NCBI GenBank assembly: GCA_023446155.1
Contig: JAEXIT010000017.1
Span: forward strand, 682,001 to 746,000
Direction of reading: 5' to 3'
DNA from: Bacteroidota bacterium
GTDB lineage: Bacteria; Bacteroidota; Bacteroidia; Flavobacteriales; Flavobacteriaceae
Length of the DNA stretch: 64,000 nucleotides
A program made the translations under genes and the position numbers. Of the stretch, positions 8,664 through 15,829 are shown piece after piece (the first letter of the stretch is position 1; each line of letters opens with the position of its first letter). Below the pieces are notes generated by a model that ran no database searches, was not told the DNA's origin, and saw only the letters and a program-made list of their open reading frames with translations.

Positions 8664-8700
8664 CAACACCTGACAGGTTTTTGAAACCTGTCAGGTGTTG
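8664..8700. repeat. Palindromic repeat, ACCTGACAGGTTT family, copy 2
   Basis: Perfect 17-bp arms (CAACACCTGACAGGTTT and its complement) around TTG. It begins on the base after the prfB stop codon and has no T-run after the stem. Confidence 0.92.
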
Positions 8701-8707
8701 AGTAAAT

Positions 8708-8736
8708 AAAAAGGGCTACAATATGTAGCCCTTTTT
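8708..8736. terminator. Bidirectional terminator between prfB and endonuclease I
   Basis: Thirteen-bp arms AAAAAGGGCTACA/TGTAGCCCTTTTT with a 3-base loop, giving a T-run on both strands between two convergent genes. Confidence 0.9.
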
Positions 8737-8738
8737 AT

Positions 8739-9809
8739 TTAGTTAATGATCACTTTTCTGGTAGTCGATTGATTTTCGGCAGCCATTTTTATAAAGTAGA
8801 ATCCTTGTGGTAAGTTTTCCAACGTATACGTACCTTGGTTTCCTGCAGGATTTTTGATTTGTTGTAGTATCAGTCCGTTAAGTGTAATCAGTGTAATTTC
8901 GTCCAATGCTTTTTCCGACTGAATCGAAATACGGTTGGTATTTGATGGATTCGGATATACCGTAACAGAAGCCAAAGCATCAAACGTATCGGTAGCCAGT
9001 GCCGTACCCCAAATCATTTGTACGTATTCCGGGTGATCAATAAAAGGATTTCGATTCCCCTGGAAGGTATAAATCGCATTGTTACGGGCAATTTCACGCG
9101 GACTTACCGGATCCTGATTGTGCCAGGTCAATAATAAATCTTTAAACCAGTTACTCAACGCCTGATTGCTGGTGTTGTTTAGCATGGCATGATTCCAGTT
9201 GGCCACTTTATCTTCATAACGGGTTACGAAATATAACAAACAACGTGCTACATCTCCTTTAAACTCATCGATCGGTTCAAAAGCTTTTCCGGTATATCCG
9301 GCTGTAGCGTTATTCCCTAATTTTGAACCGTTTTTGGAAGTCCATGTAGGGCTGATTACTTTTCCGAAAGGATAGTTACTACGCATTCCGTTCACTTTTC
9401 CATCGGTTGGCAAAATATGGTGCGCATCCGATACCATTGGTGAAGCCTCATTAAAAACACTTTGTGGCATTAAGTGTTCGCGGTTAAAACAATCGCCTTC
9501 ATTGCTGTAATTTCCGCAACGATCACCCGTGTTGGTAGCCGAAAAGTTGTAGTAATCCGGACCATTCGGTTTTTCAGAATAAATGTCTAGAATAGTACCG
9601 TCGTTTTCATAAAAATAATCACGATCGGAGGTTTGATAACAGGTATAAAGCGCATTGTAGCTTTTAGCATTATGATTTTTAATAATGTTGTACAATTGCG
9701 TTTTAAGCGTGTAACCGGTTCCGGTAGCGGAATTGTAGTACCCTTGAGGAATCTGGGCAAACGCGGTTACTACCGACATTAAAAATGCGGATAGGTAAAA
9801 TTTCGTCAT
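8739..9809 (-). CDS. Secreted endonuclease I with T9SS type A sorting domain
   Basis: A 356-residue extracellular nuclease. It has a Sec signal (MTKFYLSAFLMSVVTAFAQ), an EndA/NucM-type endonuclease I domain (about 25-265) with the catalytic segment CFNREHLMPQS and SDAHHILPTDGKVNGMRSN, and a C-terminal domain of about 75 residues (VTVYPNPSN to RKVIIN) typical of type IX secretion cargo. It probably degrades extracellular DNA or RNA for nutrients. It has its own promoter (-7 at 9830-9837). Confidence 0.94.
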   Translation of the reverse strand: MTKFYLSAFLMSVVTAFAQIPQGYYNSATGTGYTLKTQLYNIIKNHNAKSYNALYTCYQTSDRDYFYENDGTILDIYSEKPNGPDYYNFSATNTGDRCGNYSNEGDCFNREHLMPQSVFNEASPMVSDAHHILPTDGKVNGMRSNYPFGKVISPTWTSKNGSKLGNNATAGYTGKAFEPIDEFKGDVARCLLYFVTRYEDKVANWNHAMLNNTSNQALSNWFKDLLLTWHNQDPVSPREIARNNAIYTFQGNRNPFIDHPEYVQMIWGTALATDTFDALASVTVYPNPSNTNRISIQSEKALDEITLITLNGLILQQIKNPAGNQGTYTLENLPQGFYFIKMAAENQSTTRKVIIN

Positions 9810-9829
9810 AGTGGATTAATTTTGGACGG

Positions 9830-9837
9830 CAAATGTA
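9830..9837 (-). promoter_or_regulatory. -7 element for endonuclease I
   Basis: Exact TACATTTG on the minus strand, 20 bases before the start codon. Confidence 0.6.
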
Positions 9838-10010
9838 AGTTCTTTATCCGGGAGCGAAAAGAATTTTAACTGTTAAAGTTTTTTTAATGGATGGTATGAT
9901 AAGCGATTGTATTTTAAAATGTTATAATGGAGATTCGATCATTTCGGAAATATTTAAAGGAATATAGAGATATGATAGTGGGCTGATTATTTTTGGCCTG
10001 ATTATTGTCT

Positions 10011-10018
10011 TATATTTG
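10011..10018 (+). promoter_or_regulatory. -7 element for the collagen-like lipoprotein
   Basis: Exact TATATTTG, 26 bases before the ATG. A TTG at 9993-9995 is 15 bases upstream, slightly closer than usual for the -33 element. Confidence 0.55.
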
Positions 10019-10044
10019 TTATAATCTATTAAAACCAAATAACT

Positions 10045-10566
10045 ATGAAAAAGATAATTCTACTTTTAACCGTTGTAGCCGCATTTGTAATTCAGGGATG
10101 TGAAGGTCCGGAAGGACCACAGGGACCGGTTGGGCCTCCAGGTGATACGATTAGTGCTGTTTACGAATTTCAAAATGTTAGTTTTAGCTATAACAGTACA
10201 GATGGTTATGTTTTTTACCGACAAATCCCAGGAATGTACCAATCGGATGTGATGTTAATTTATCGTATGAACGGTACGGTTAATTCTACTACACCAATTT
10301 GGCAACAAATTCCGAGAACTTTATATCTGCCGCAAGGAGAATTGGATTATGACTTTGATTTTACCAGAACTGACTTTAATATTTATGCAGGCGGAAATTA
10401 TGATTTATCATTAACACCTGCTTATCTGACCAATCAGACATTCCGTGTGGTAATTGTTCCGGGCTATTTTGCTAATAAAGGAACTAAAGGAGTGGATTAT
10501 TCCGATTATAATGCGGTGATCAAAGCTTTTAATATCGATGATTCAAAAGTGACAGTATTACAATAA
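10045..10566 (+). CDS. Lipoprotein with a short collagen-like segment
   Basis: A 173-residue lipoprotein: signal peptide with lipobox VIQGC (Cys19), then four to five Gly-X-Y triplets (GPEGPQGPVGPPG) directly after the lipidated cysteine, then about 140 residues of probable beta-sheet domain with no family I recognise. Short collagen-like stalks after a lipobox occur in Bacteroidetes surface proteins and may extend the domain from the membrane. Monocistronic, with its own promoter and terminator. Function unknown. Confidence 0.8.
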   Translation: MKKIILLLTVVAAFVIQGCEGPEGPQGPVGPPGDTISAVYEFQNVSFSYNSTDGYVFYRQIPGMYQSDVMLIYRMNGTVNSTTPIWQQIPRTLYLPQGELDYDFDFTRTDFNIYAGGNYDLSLTPAYLTNQTFRVVIVPGYFANKGTKGVDYSDYNAVIKAFNIDDSKVTVLQ

Positions 10567-10587
10567 ATAGATATAGTTATACTAAAG

Positions 10588-10611
10588 AGGAGCCATTTGG
10601 CTCCTTTTTTT
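10588..10611 (+). terminator. Terminator after the collagen-like lipoprotein
   Basis: AGGAGCC/GGCTCCT stem with ATTT loop followed by seven T. Confidence 0.88.
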
Positions 10612-10670
10612 GTTTCTGAATTTGATTTTTTAGGGGTTGATCTTGTTGAAATGCATTTATTTTTAATTAT

Positions 10671-10690
10671 ACCCCTAAAAAAATAGGGGT
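10671..10690. promoter_or_regulatory. Candidate operator upstream of glutamine synthetase
   Basis: Inverted repeat ACCCCT-N8-AGGGGT ends three bases before the -33 TTG of the glnN promoter. A third half-site AGGGGT lies at 10632-10637, 53 bases (about five helical turns) from the AGGGGT of the palindrome. The regulator is unknown. Confidence 0.5.
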
Positions 10691-10693
10691 GTT

Positions 10694-10725
10694 TTGTTTT
10701 TGAATTAAAAAATAATATAAATTTG
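10694..10725 (+). promoter_or_regulatory. Promoter of glutamine synthetase III
   Basis: TTG at 10694-10696, 21-base spacer, and exact TAAATTTG at 10718-10725, matching the Bacteroidetes -33/-7 pattern. Confidence 0.75.
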
Positions 10726-10765
10726 CAGGGTAAAACAACTGATACAAATAAACAACACAACTTTT

Positions 10766-12955
10766 ATGTCAACATTTCGTTTTCAAGCTCTAAAAGAGGC
10801 CAGCAGTAGAAAACCGGTAGCGGTAGAAGAACTGGATAAAAAATCACTGATTTTTGGTAGTAATGTATTTAATGATAAGGCGATGCGTCAGTTTTTGACG
10901 AGCGAAGCCTATCAAGCGGTTAAAAGTGCTGTCCAGCACGGAACAAAAATCGACAGAAGATTGGCCGATTATATCGCATTGGGAATGAAAGAGTGGGCTT
11001 TATCAAAAGGTGTAACACACTATACACACTGGTTTCAGCCGTTAACAGGAACAACTGCCGAAAAGCACGATGCCTTTTTCGAAACTTCATTTGACGGTAG
11101 CGATCCGGTTGAAAAATTCGGTGGAAGTCAGTTGGTACAACAGGAACCAGATGCATCCAGTTTCCCGAACGGAGGAATCCGAAATACTTTTGAAGCCAGA
11201 GGATATACCGCCTGGGATCCAACATCACCGGCTTTTATCTTCGGAACAACACTATGTATTCCAACCGTGTTTATTTCGTATACCGGAGAAGCACTGGATT
11301 ATAAAACGCCATTATTACGCGCTTTACACGCCATTGATCAGGCGGCTACAGACGTAGCGCGTTATTTCGATAAAAACGTTAAAAAAGTAACCCCGACTTT
11401 AGGTTGGGAACAGGAATACTTCTTGGTCGACAGCGCTTTGGCGGCTTCAAGACCGGACATTTTGGCGACTGGAAGAACCTTATTAGGACATACATCGGCC
11501 AAAGGACAACAATTGGAAGACCATTATTTCGGATCAATTCCAACCCGCGTATTGAACTATATGAGGGATTTGGAAAACGAATGTATGTTATTGGGAATCC
11601 CGGTAAAAACGCGTCACAATGAGGTAGCTCCAAATCAGTTTGAGTTGGCGCCAATTTTTGAAGAAACCAATTTGGCGGTCGATCATAACTCTTTATTGAT
11701 GGATGTGATGCAAAAAGTAGCAGAACGTCATTATTTTAAAGTGCTATTCCACGAAAAACCATTTAAAGGTGTAAACGGATCCGGAAAACACAACAACTGG
11801 TCGTTGGCAACCGATACGGGGGTGAACCTGTTAAGTCCAAGCAAAACGCCAATGAGCAATTTACAATTCCTGACATTCTTTATCAATACGATCAAAGCGG
11901 TTTACAATAACGAAGAATTGGTACGTGCATCGATTGCTTCCGCAAGTAATGATCATCGTTTAGGTGCGAACGAAGCACCGCCAGCTATTATTTCGGTATT
12001 TATCGGTCAGCAACTGACAAAAGTATTGGAAGAGTTGGAAGGAGTTTCGAAAGGAAAACTATCACCGGAAGAAAAAACCGATCTTAAATTAAATGTAGTT
12101 GGAAAACTACCAGATGTATTTTTAGACAATACTGACCGAAACAGAACCTCTCCGTTTGCGTTTACCGGAAACAAATTCGAATTCCGTGCGGTAGGATCAT
12201 CGGCAAACTGTGCCAATTCGATGACGATTTTAAATACGATCGTAGCGAAACAGTTAAAAGACTTTAAAATCGAGGTGGATAACCTGATCGAAACTAAAGA
12301 CATGAAAAAAGATGATGCGATCTTCAACGTGTTGAGAGAGTACATCAAACAATTTAAAACAATCCTTTTCGAAGGCGACGGTTATAGTGAAGCTTGGGAG
12401 CAAGAAGCCGCGAAAAGAGGATTAAGCAACCATAAAACCACTCCAAAAGCGTTAAAAGCGAAAGTATCCAAAGCAGCATTGGCACTATTTGAAGAAATGG
12501 GGGTTATGAATCATGTGGAAATGGAAGCCCGTTACGAAATCGAATTGGAAGAGTATGTGAAAAAGATCCAGATCGAAGGACGTGTTTTGGGAGATATTGC
12601 CCGTAACCACGTAATTCCTACGGCGATCCGTTATCAGAACACCCTGATCGAAAACGTAAAAGGATTAAAAGAGATCTTCGGAAAAGAATTTGAAGCCATC
12701 GGACGGGAACAAATTAGTTTGATCAAAGAGATTTCACATCATATCGCAGAGATCAACGCCAAAGTAGAGGAAATGACGGAAGAACGTAAAAATGCCAATG
12801 AATTGTTGGAAGTTGAAAAACAGGCTGAGGCGTATTGCGAAAAAGTAAAACCATACTTTGATGTAATTCGTTATCACAGTGACAAACTAGAACTTTTAGT
12901 AGACAATGAGATTTGGACGCTAACCAAATATAGGGAGTTGCTTTTCACCAAATAA
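10766..12955 (+). CDS. glnN: Glutamine synthetase type III
   Basis: A 729-residue GSIII, the long dodecameric form common in Bacteroidetes, which makes glutamine from glutamate, ammonia and ATP and is the main ammonia-assimilation enzyme there. Family hallmarks are the length, the GSIII N-terminus (RFQALKEASSRKPVAVEELD), GWEQEYFLVD, KTRHNEVAPNQFELAPIFEE, the ATP/glutamate segment GSGKHNNWSL and NDHRLGANEAPPAIISVF. It stands alone, with a good promoter, a palindrome that may bind a nitrogen-responsive regulator, and a terminator at 12986-13010. Confidence 0.97.
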   Translation: MSTFRFQALKEASSRKPVAVEELDKKSLIFGSNVFNDKAMRQFLTSEAYQAVKSAVQHGTKIDRRLADYIALGMKEWALSKGVTHYTHWFQPLTGTTAEKHDAFFETSFDGSDPVEKFGGSQLVQQEPDASSFPNGGIRNTFEARGYTAWDPTSPAFIFGTTLCIPTVFISYTGEALDYKTPLLRALHAIDQAATDVARYFDKNVKKVTPTLGWEQEYFLVDSALAASRPDILATGRTLLGHTSAKGQQLEDHYFGSIPTRVLNYMRDLENECMLLGIPVKTRHNEVAPNQFELAPIFEETNLAVDHNSLLMDVMQKVAERHYFKVLFHEKPFKGVNGSGKHNNWSLATDTGVNLLSPSKTPMSNLQFLTFFINTIKAVYNNEELVRASIASASNDHRLGANEAPPAIISVFIGQQLTKVLEELEGVSKGKLSPEEKTDLKLNVVGKLPDVFLDNTDRNRTSPFAFTGNKFEFRAVGSSANCANSMTILNTIVAKQLKDFKIEVDNLIETKDMKKDDAIFNVLREYIKQFKTILFEGDGYSEAWEQEAAKRGLSNHKTTPKALKAKVSKAALALFEEMGVMNHVEMEARYEIELEEYVKKIQIEGRVLGDIARNHVIPTAIRYQNTLIENVKGLKEIFGKEFEAIGREQISLIKEISHHIAEINAKVEEMTEERKNANELLEVEKQAEAYCEKVKPYFDVIRYHSDKLELLVDNEIWTLTKYRELLFTK

Positions 12956-12985
12956 GGTTAGAAATCAATAAAATAGTGAAAATAG

Positions 12986-13010
12986 GCCTCAGGAAACTGA
13001 GGCTTATTTT
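12986..13010 (+). terminator. Terminator after glutamine synthetase
   Basis: GCCTCAG/CTGAGGC stem with a GAAA tetraloop followed by TTATTTT. The rest of the 306-base gap up to 13261 holds the curli promoter and its long leader. Confidence 0.85.
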
Positions 13011-13116
13011 GTTAAAAAAGATTGCTTTTCATCCGGTTTTTTATCCCTCTTGTAGAAAATCGGGTGTTTTTGAGATTAAAGTTAAAAGGCTGGCTTTTAA
13101 CGAAATATAAAATGGC

Positions 13117-13124
13117 TATCTTTG
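13117..13124 (+). promoter_or_regulatory. -7 element of the curli operon
   Basis: Exact TATCTTTG, implying a leader of about 130 bases before the first curlin gene. No -33 TTG is evident, which may mean dependence on an activator. Confidence 0.55.
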
Positions 13125-13174
13125 AAAAGGAAAATAACCACAATTTTCCGGACTTTCAAAACAACATTTCCACC

Positions 13175-13242
13175 ATGTCGCAACCGACATAAAGGACACC
13201 CATGTATCGTATTGCTTCCTCATAATAGAGATGAAATTTTAA
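13175..13242 (+). other. Curli leader with hairpin and three tiny ORFs
   Basis: Within the inferred untranslated leader are three complete mini-ORFs: MSQPT (13175-13192), MYRIASS (13202-13225) and MKF (13231-13242). The first overlaps a perfect hairpin ATGTCG-CAAC-CGACAT (13175-13190). They could be chance; if translated they might attenuate or tune curlin expression. Confidence 0.35.
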
Positions 13243-13261
13243 CCAATTAAATATTTTTATT

Positions 13262-14080
13262 ATGAAAAAAGTGATTTTTGGCATCTCCGCGATGCTGTTA
13301 ACCGCAGGGGCATTCGCCCAATTTAATTTAAGTACTGTAAGCCAGACCGGAATTGGGAACATGTCGAATGTAAACCAGGCAGGACTGTTGAATATTTCCG
13401 ATGTCGATCAGTTAGGATTTTTTAATAATGCTGATGTGGATCAATTGGGAATTTTAAATGGATCTGATATCGATCAGATAGGATGGGGAAATGATGCCAG
13501 CGTAGCACAATGGGGTATTTTTAACCAATCATCCGTTTATCAGTTAGGTGCATTTAACGGTGCCAGTGTGACTCAGATCGGTATTGCAAACAGTTCCGAT
13601 ATCCAACAAATCGGAATTGGAAACGATGCTTCTGTATTACAGGTGGGAAGTCTCAATGAAGCCAATGTATTACAGGTGGGAGCTGGAAACGACGCCGCTG
13701 TGATTCAGGTGGGTACTGCCAACGTAGCCGATCAGACTCAGTTTGGTGTGGATAATACCGCTTTGGCGGTACAGGCAGGAACCGGTAACTATTCCATGCA
13801 AATGCAAGTGGGTGAAGACAATACTGCGGTTGCTTTCCAAACCGGAACCGGTAACCAATCGTACCAATTCCAGTTAGGCGACGATAACATGGCGGTTCAT
13901 ACGCAAGACGGATTCTATAATATGGCAATTACCACCCAGGCCGGTGATGCGAACCTATCTTTAATTAATCAGGATGGGGCATTAAACTTTGCCTGGACCA
14001 ACCAAACCGGTTTAGGACAAATGAGTTTTGTAAACCAGGCTGGTATTGCTAACGTATCCTTAGTAAACCAATCAAATTAA
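13262..14080 (+). CDS. Major curlin-repeat amyloid subunit (CsgA/CsgB family)
   Basis: A 272-residue secreted protein: signal peptide of 20 residues, then an uninterrupted run of 23 units of the 11-residue pattern xxNxxxxxQxG (the first unit has 10) to the last residue, with no insertion anywhere. Each pair of units equals one curlin repeat, so the predicted beta-solenoid has about 11.5 rungs against five in E. coli CsgA. Units 3-5 are acidic (DVDQLG, DIDQIG). It heads the curli operon and is the likely fibre subunit, exported through the downstream CsgG. Whether it is closer to CsgA or CsgB cannot be settled by eye. Confidence 0.92.
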   Translation: MKKVIFGISAMLLTAGAFAQFNLSTVSQTGIGNMSNVNQAGLLNISDVDQLGFFNNADVDQLGILNGSDIDQIGWGNDASVAQWGIFNQSSVYQLGAFNGASVTQIGIANSSDIQQIGIGNDASVLQVGSLNEANVLQVGAGNDAAVIQVGTANVADQTQFGVDNTALAVQAGTGNYSMQMQVGEDNTAVAFQTGTGNQSYQFQLGDDNMAVHTQDGFYNMAITTQAGDANLSLINQDGALNFAWTNQTGLGQMSFVNQAGIANVSLVNQSN

Positions 14081-14146
14081 TCCCATAGAAAAGAGGAGAG
14101 GTAACTGCAAAGCGATCTCTCCTTTTTCCTCCTCAATAACATTGCC

Positions 14147-14629
14147 ATGAAAAGTACGGTAACATACGGATTGCTACTGGTTTTGTTTTCCTGGAACCTT
14201 CAGGCTCAGGACGAACAGGACTTTAAACAATTCGGATTGCAGCAGCAGCAGGTGGCCGTGCAAAAGGCACAAAAAGAAAAAACCTTTTCAGGAAATAATA
14301 CGGTTACTATTCAACAGATAGGCTATCAGAATTATACCAATATAGCCGTAAAAGCCCAACAATCCAATATCGATGTAAAACAGTTGGGAAATCAGAATAA
14401 CCTGGAGTTGTATAAAAATGCCAAGGAGATCAATCAGTCATTGATTCAGAGAGGAAACAACAACAGTATCAATGATTTTTCAGCCAATCCGTATAGTGCC
14501 GGTAACAATCAGGTACTTCAGTACGGCAATAATTTGAATTATACCAGTTACGGATCGAATTCAATATCCGAGGATATGAAAATCATCCAAAGAGGGAATT
14601 CCGGATCCATACTTATCTTAAACCGATAA
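14147..14629 (+). CDS. CsgB-like minor curlin protein
   Basis: A 160-residue secreted protein with a signal peptide ending LQAQ and a Gln-rich stretch after it (QQQQVAVQKAQ). Degenerate curlin units follow (NTVTIQQIGYQN, NIDVKQLGNQN, QSLIQRGNNN, MKIIQRGNSG). The irregular spacing, basic QRG units and hydrophobic end SILILNR resemble nucleator or anchor proteins of the CsgB type more than fibre subunits. It is the second gene of the operon, 66 bases after the major curlin. The nucleator role is inferred from family and position. Confidence 0.8.
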   Translation: MKSTVTYGLLLVLFSWNLQAQDEQDFKQFGLQQQQVAVQKAQKEKTFSGNNTVTIQQIGYQNYTNIAVKAQQSNIDVKQLGNQNNLELYKNAKEINQSLIQRGNNNSINDFSANPYSAGNNQVLQYGNNLNYTSYGSNSISEDMKIIQRGNSGSILILNR

Positions 14630-14639
14630 CAACGCCATC

Positions 14640-15359
14640 ATGAAACCAATCTACCCGCTTTTAGTACTATTGTTTGGCTTTTCATTTTCGGGATACCCTC
14701 AGATTATGAACAAAGAAGTCAAAGCAAAAATCGAAACAACCGAAATCGAAAACATGCTGTCGGTAACCGGAACGGCCGAAAATGTAACCGAAGTACATAA
14801 AAGTTTGCGTTACAAATTAACCGTCATCAAAAAAAACAAAAGAACTAAAAACCTTTCGAACAACTCACAGGACGGCCGGTTTACGCTGGCACCCAACGAA
14901 AAAAAACTACTCTCCAAAACGCAGGTCAACATTTCAAAAGAAGATGAAACCATCCTGTTGTTACTCATTTATGACGAAGACGATAAAATTATCGGAAAAG
15001 ACCGCATAGTGGTAGGTGAAACGGATAAAGCCGAACAGCTACCTGCCGACGGACTGGAACTGATAGGTATTGTATCGGACGAGACCAAAACCAAGTTTGG
15101 AAAGGAATTCTATGATTATTTCTATGGAAAATACCAGGAGAAAAAGCTCAATGCCCGCAAGATTGTAAAAATAGAAGAGGAGCTCAGTTTTGGACGTACT
15201 ACCCGAATCCGGGTGGTTATTGATAATGATTTGATAAACGAATTTGTTTCGCGACCCGACGATGATTTTCTGCTGTATATGGCCGAAGATTCCATCGCAA
15301 AACTGATTAAATATTTTCAGGATGTCGAAAAACAAAAAAACTATATAACACAGTATTAA
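14640..15359 (+). CDS. csgE: CsgE fused to an N-terminal CsgH-like domain
   Basis: A 239-residue periplasmic protein. After a signal peptide, residues about 25-125 form a beta-rich domain (KIETTEIENMLSVTG, LRYKLTVIKKNK, NSQDGRFTLAPNEKKLLSK, ILLLLIYDEDDKIIGK). Its layout resembles CsgH/CsgC, small chaperones that prevent early amyloid formation. Residues about 135-235 are a CsgE domain (GIVSDETKTKFGKEFYDYF, VKIEEELSFGRTTRIRVVIDNDLINEF), the adaptor that caps CsgG and delivers subunits. Classical CsgE has only the second domain (about 110 residues mature). The CsgE call is firm; the CsgH-like call is inference from pattern. Confidence 0.85.
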   Translation: MKPIYPLLVLLFGFSFSGYPQIMNKEVKAKIETTEIENMLSVTGTAENVTEVHKSLRYKLTVIKKNKRTKNLSNNSQDGRFTLAPNEKKLLSKTQVNISKEDETILLLLIYDEDDKIIGKDRIVVGETDKAEQLPADGLELIGIVSDETKTKFGKEFYDYFYGKYQEKKLNARKIVKIEEELSFGRTTRIRVVIDNDLINEFVSRPDDDFLLYMAEDSIAKLIKYFQDVEKQKNYITQY

Positions 15360-15375
15360 TTCCAGCTTTTGTAGT

Positions 15376-15828
15376 ATGAAAACAATCGTTTTTTTAGTGG
15401 TGGTGATGCTTTCGGGAGCCAATGCAGTAGCACAGGATCTGGTTTATAAACCGATAAATCCGGCCTTTGGAGGCGATACCTTTAATTATCAGTGGTTGCT
15501 CAATTCTGCCGATTCGCAGAACAAGTACAAAGAACCGACAAGCGATTTGTATAAACCGCAGACAGAATTGGAACGATTCAAAGAAAATTTAAACAATCAG
15601 TTGTTAAACTATATATCGCGATCACTATTTCAGCAACAATACGGCGACGGAACAACGACAGGAGGTACCGGCACGGGAACGGGCACAGGAACCAGTGGAC
15701 TCCAGCAGGGAACCTATGTCTTTGGAAGCTTGTCGGTCGAAATATATCCGTCCAATCTCGGCGTGGTCGTGAACATACTCGATATCACAACCGGCGAACA
15801 GACACAAGTAATCATCCCAGGAAATTAA
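15376..15828 (+). CDS. csgF: CsgF curli assembly factor
   Basis: A 150-residue exported protein that in E. coli inserts its N-terminus into the CsgG pore and couples secretion to nucleation. After the cleavage site (VAQ, 20) comes the diagnostic region NPAFGGDTFNYQWLLNSA followed by DSQNKYKEP, which matches the CsgG-binding head of CsgF closely. A helical neck (about 62-88), a Gly/Thr linker (about 90-108) and a beta C-terminus follow. The GT-rich linker is a local oddity. The gene ends one base before csgG. Confidence 0.92.
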   Translation: MKTIVFLVVVMLSGANAVAQDLVYKPINPAFGGDTFNYQWLLNSADSQNKYKEPTSDLYKPQTELERFKENLNNQLLNYISRSLFQQQYGDGTTTGGTGTGTGTGTSGLQQGTYVFGSLSVEIYPSNLGVVVNILDITTGEQTQVIIPGN

Positions 15829-15829
15829 T

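Noticed and set aside
8664..8700. Palindromic repeat as the prfB terminator
   Set aside because: There is no T-run after the stem, and a perfect terminator follows at 8708-8736; annotated as a repeat instead.
10506..10760. 84-residue minus-strand ORF
   Set aside because: It overlaps the end of the collagen-like lipoprotein, its terminator and the glnN promoter, and has no protein-like features.
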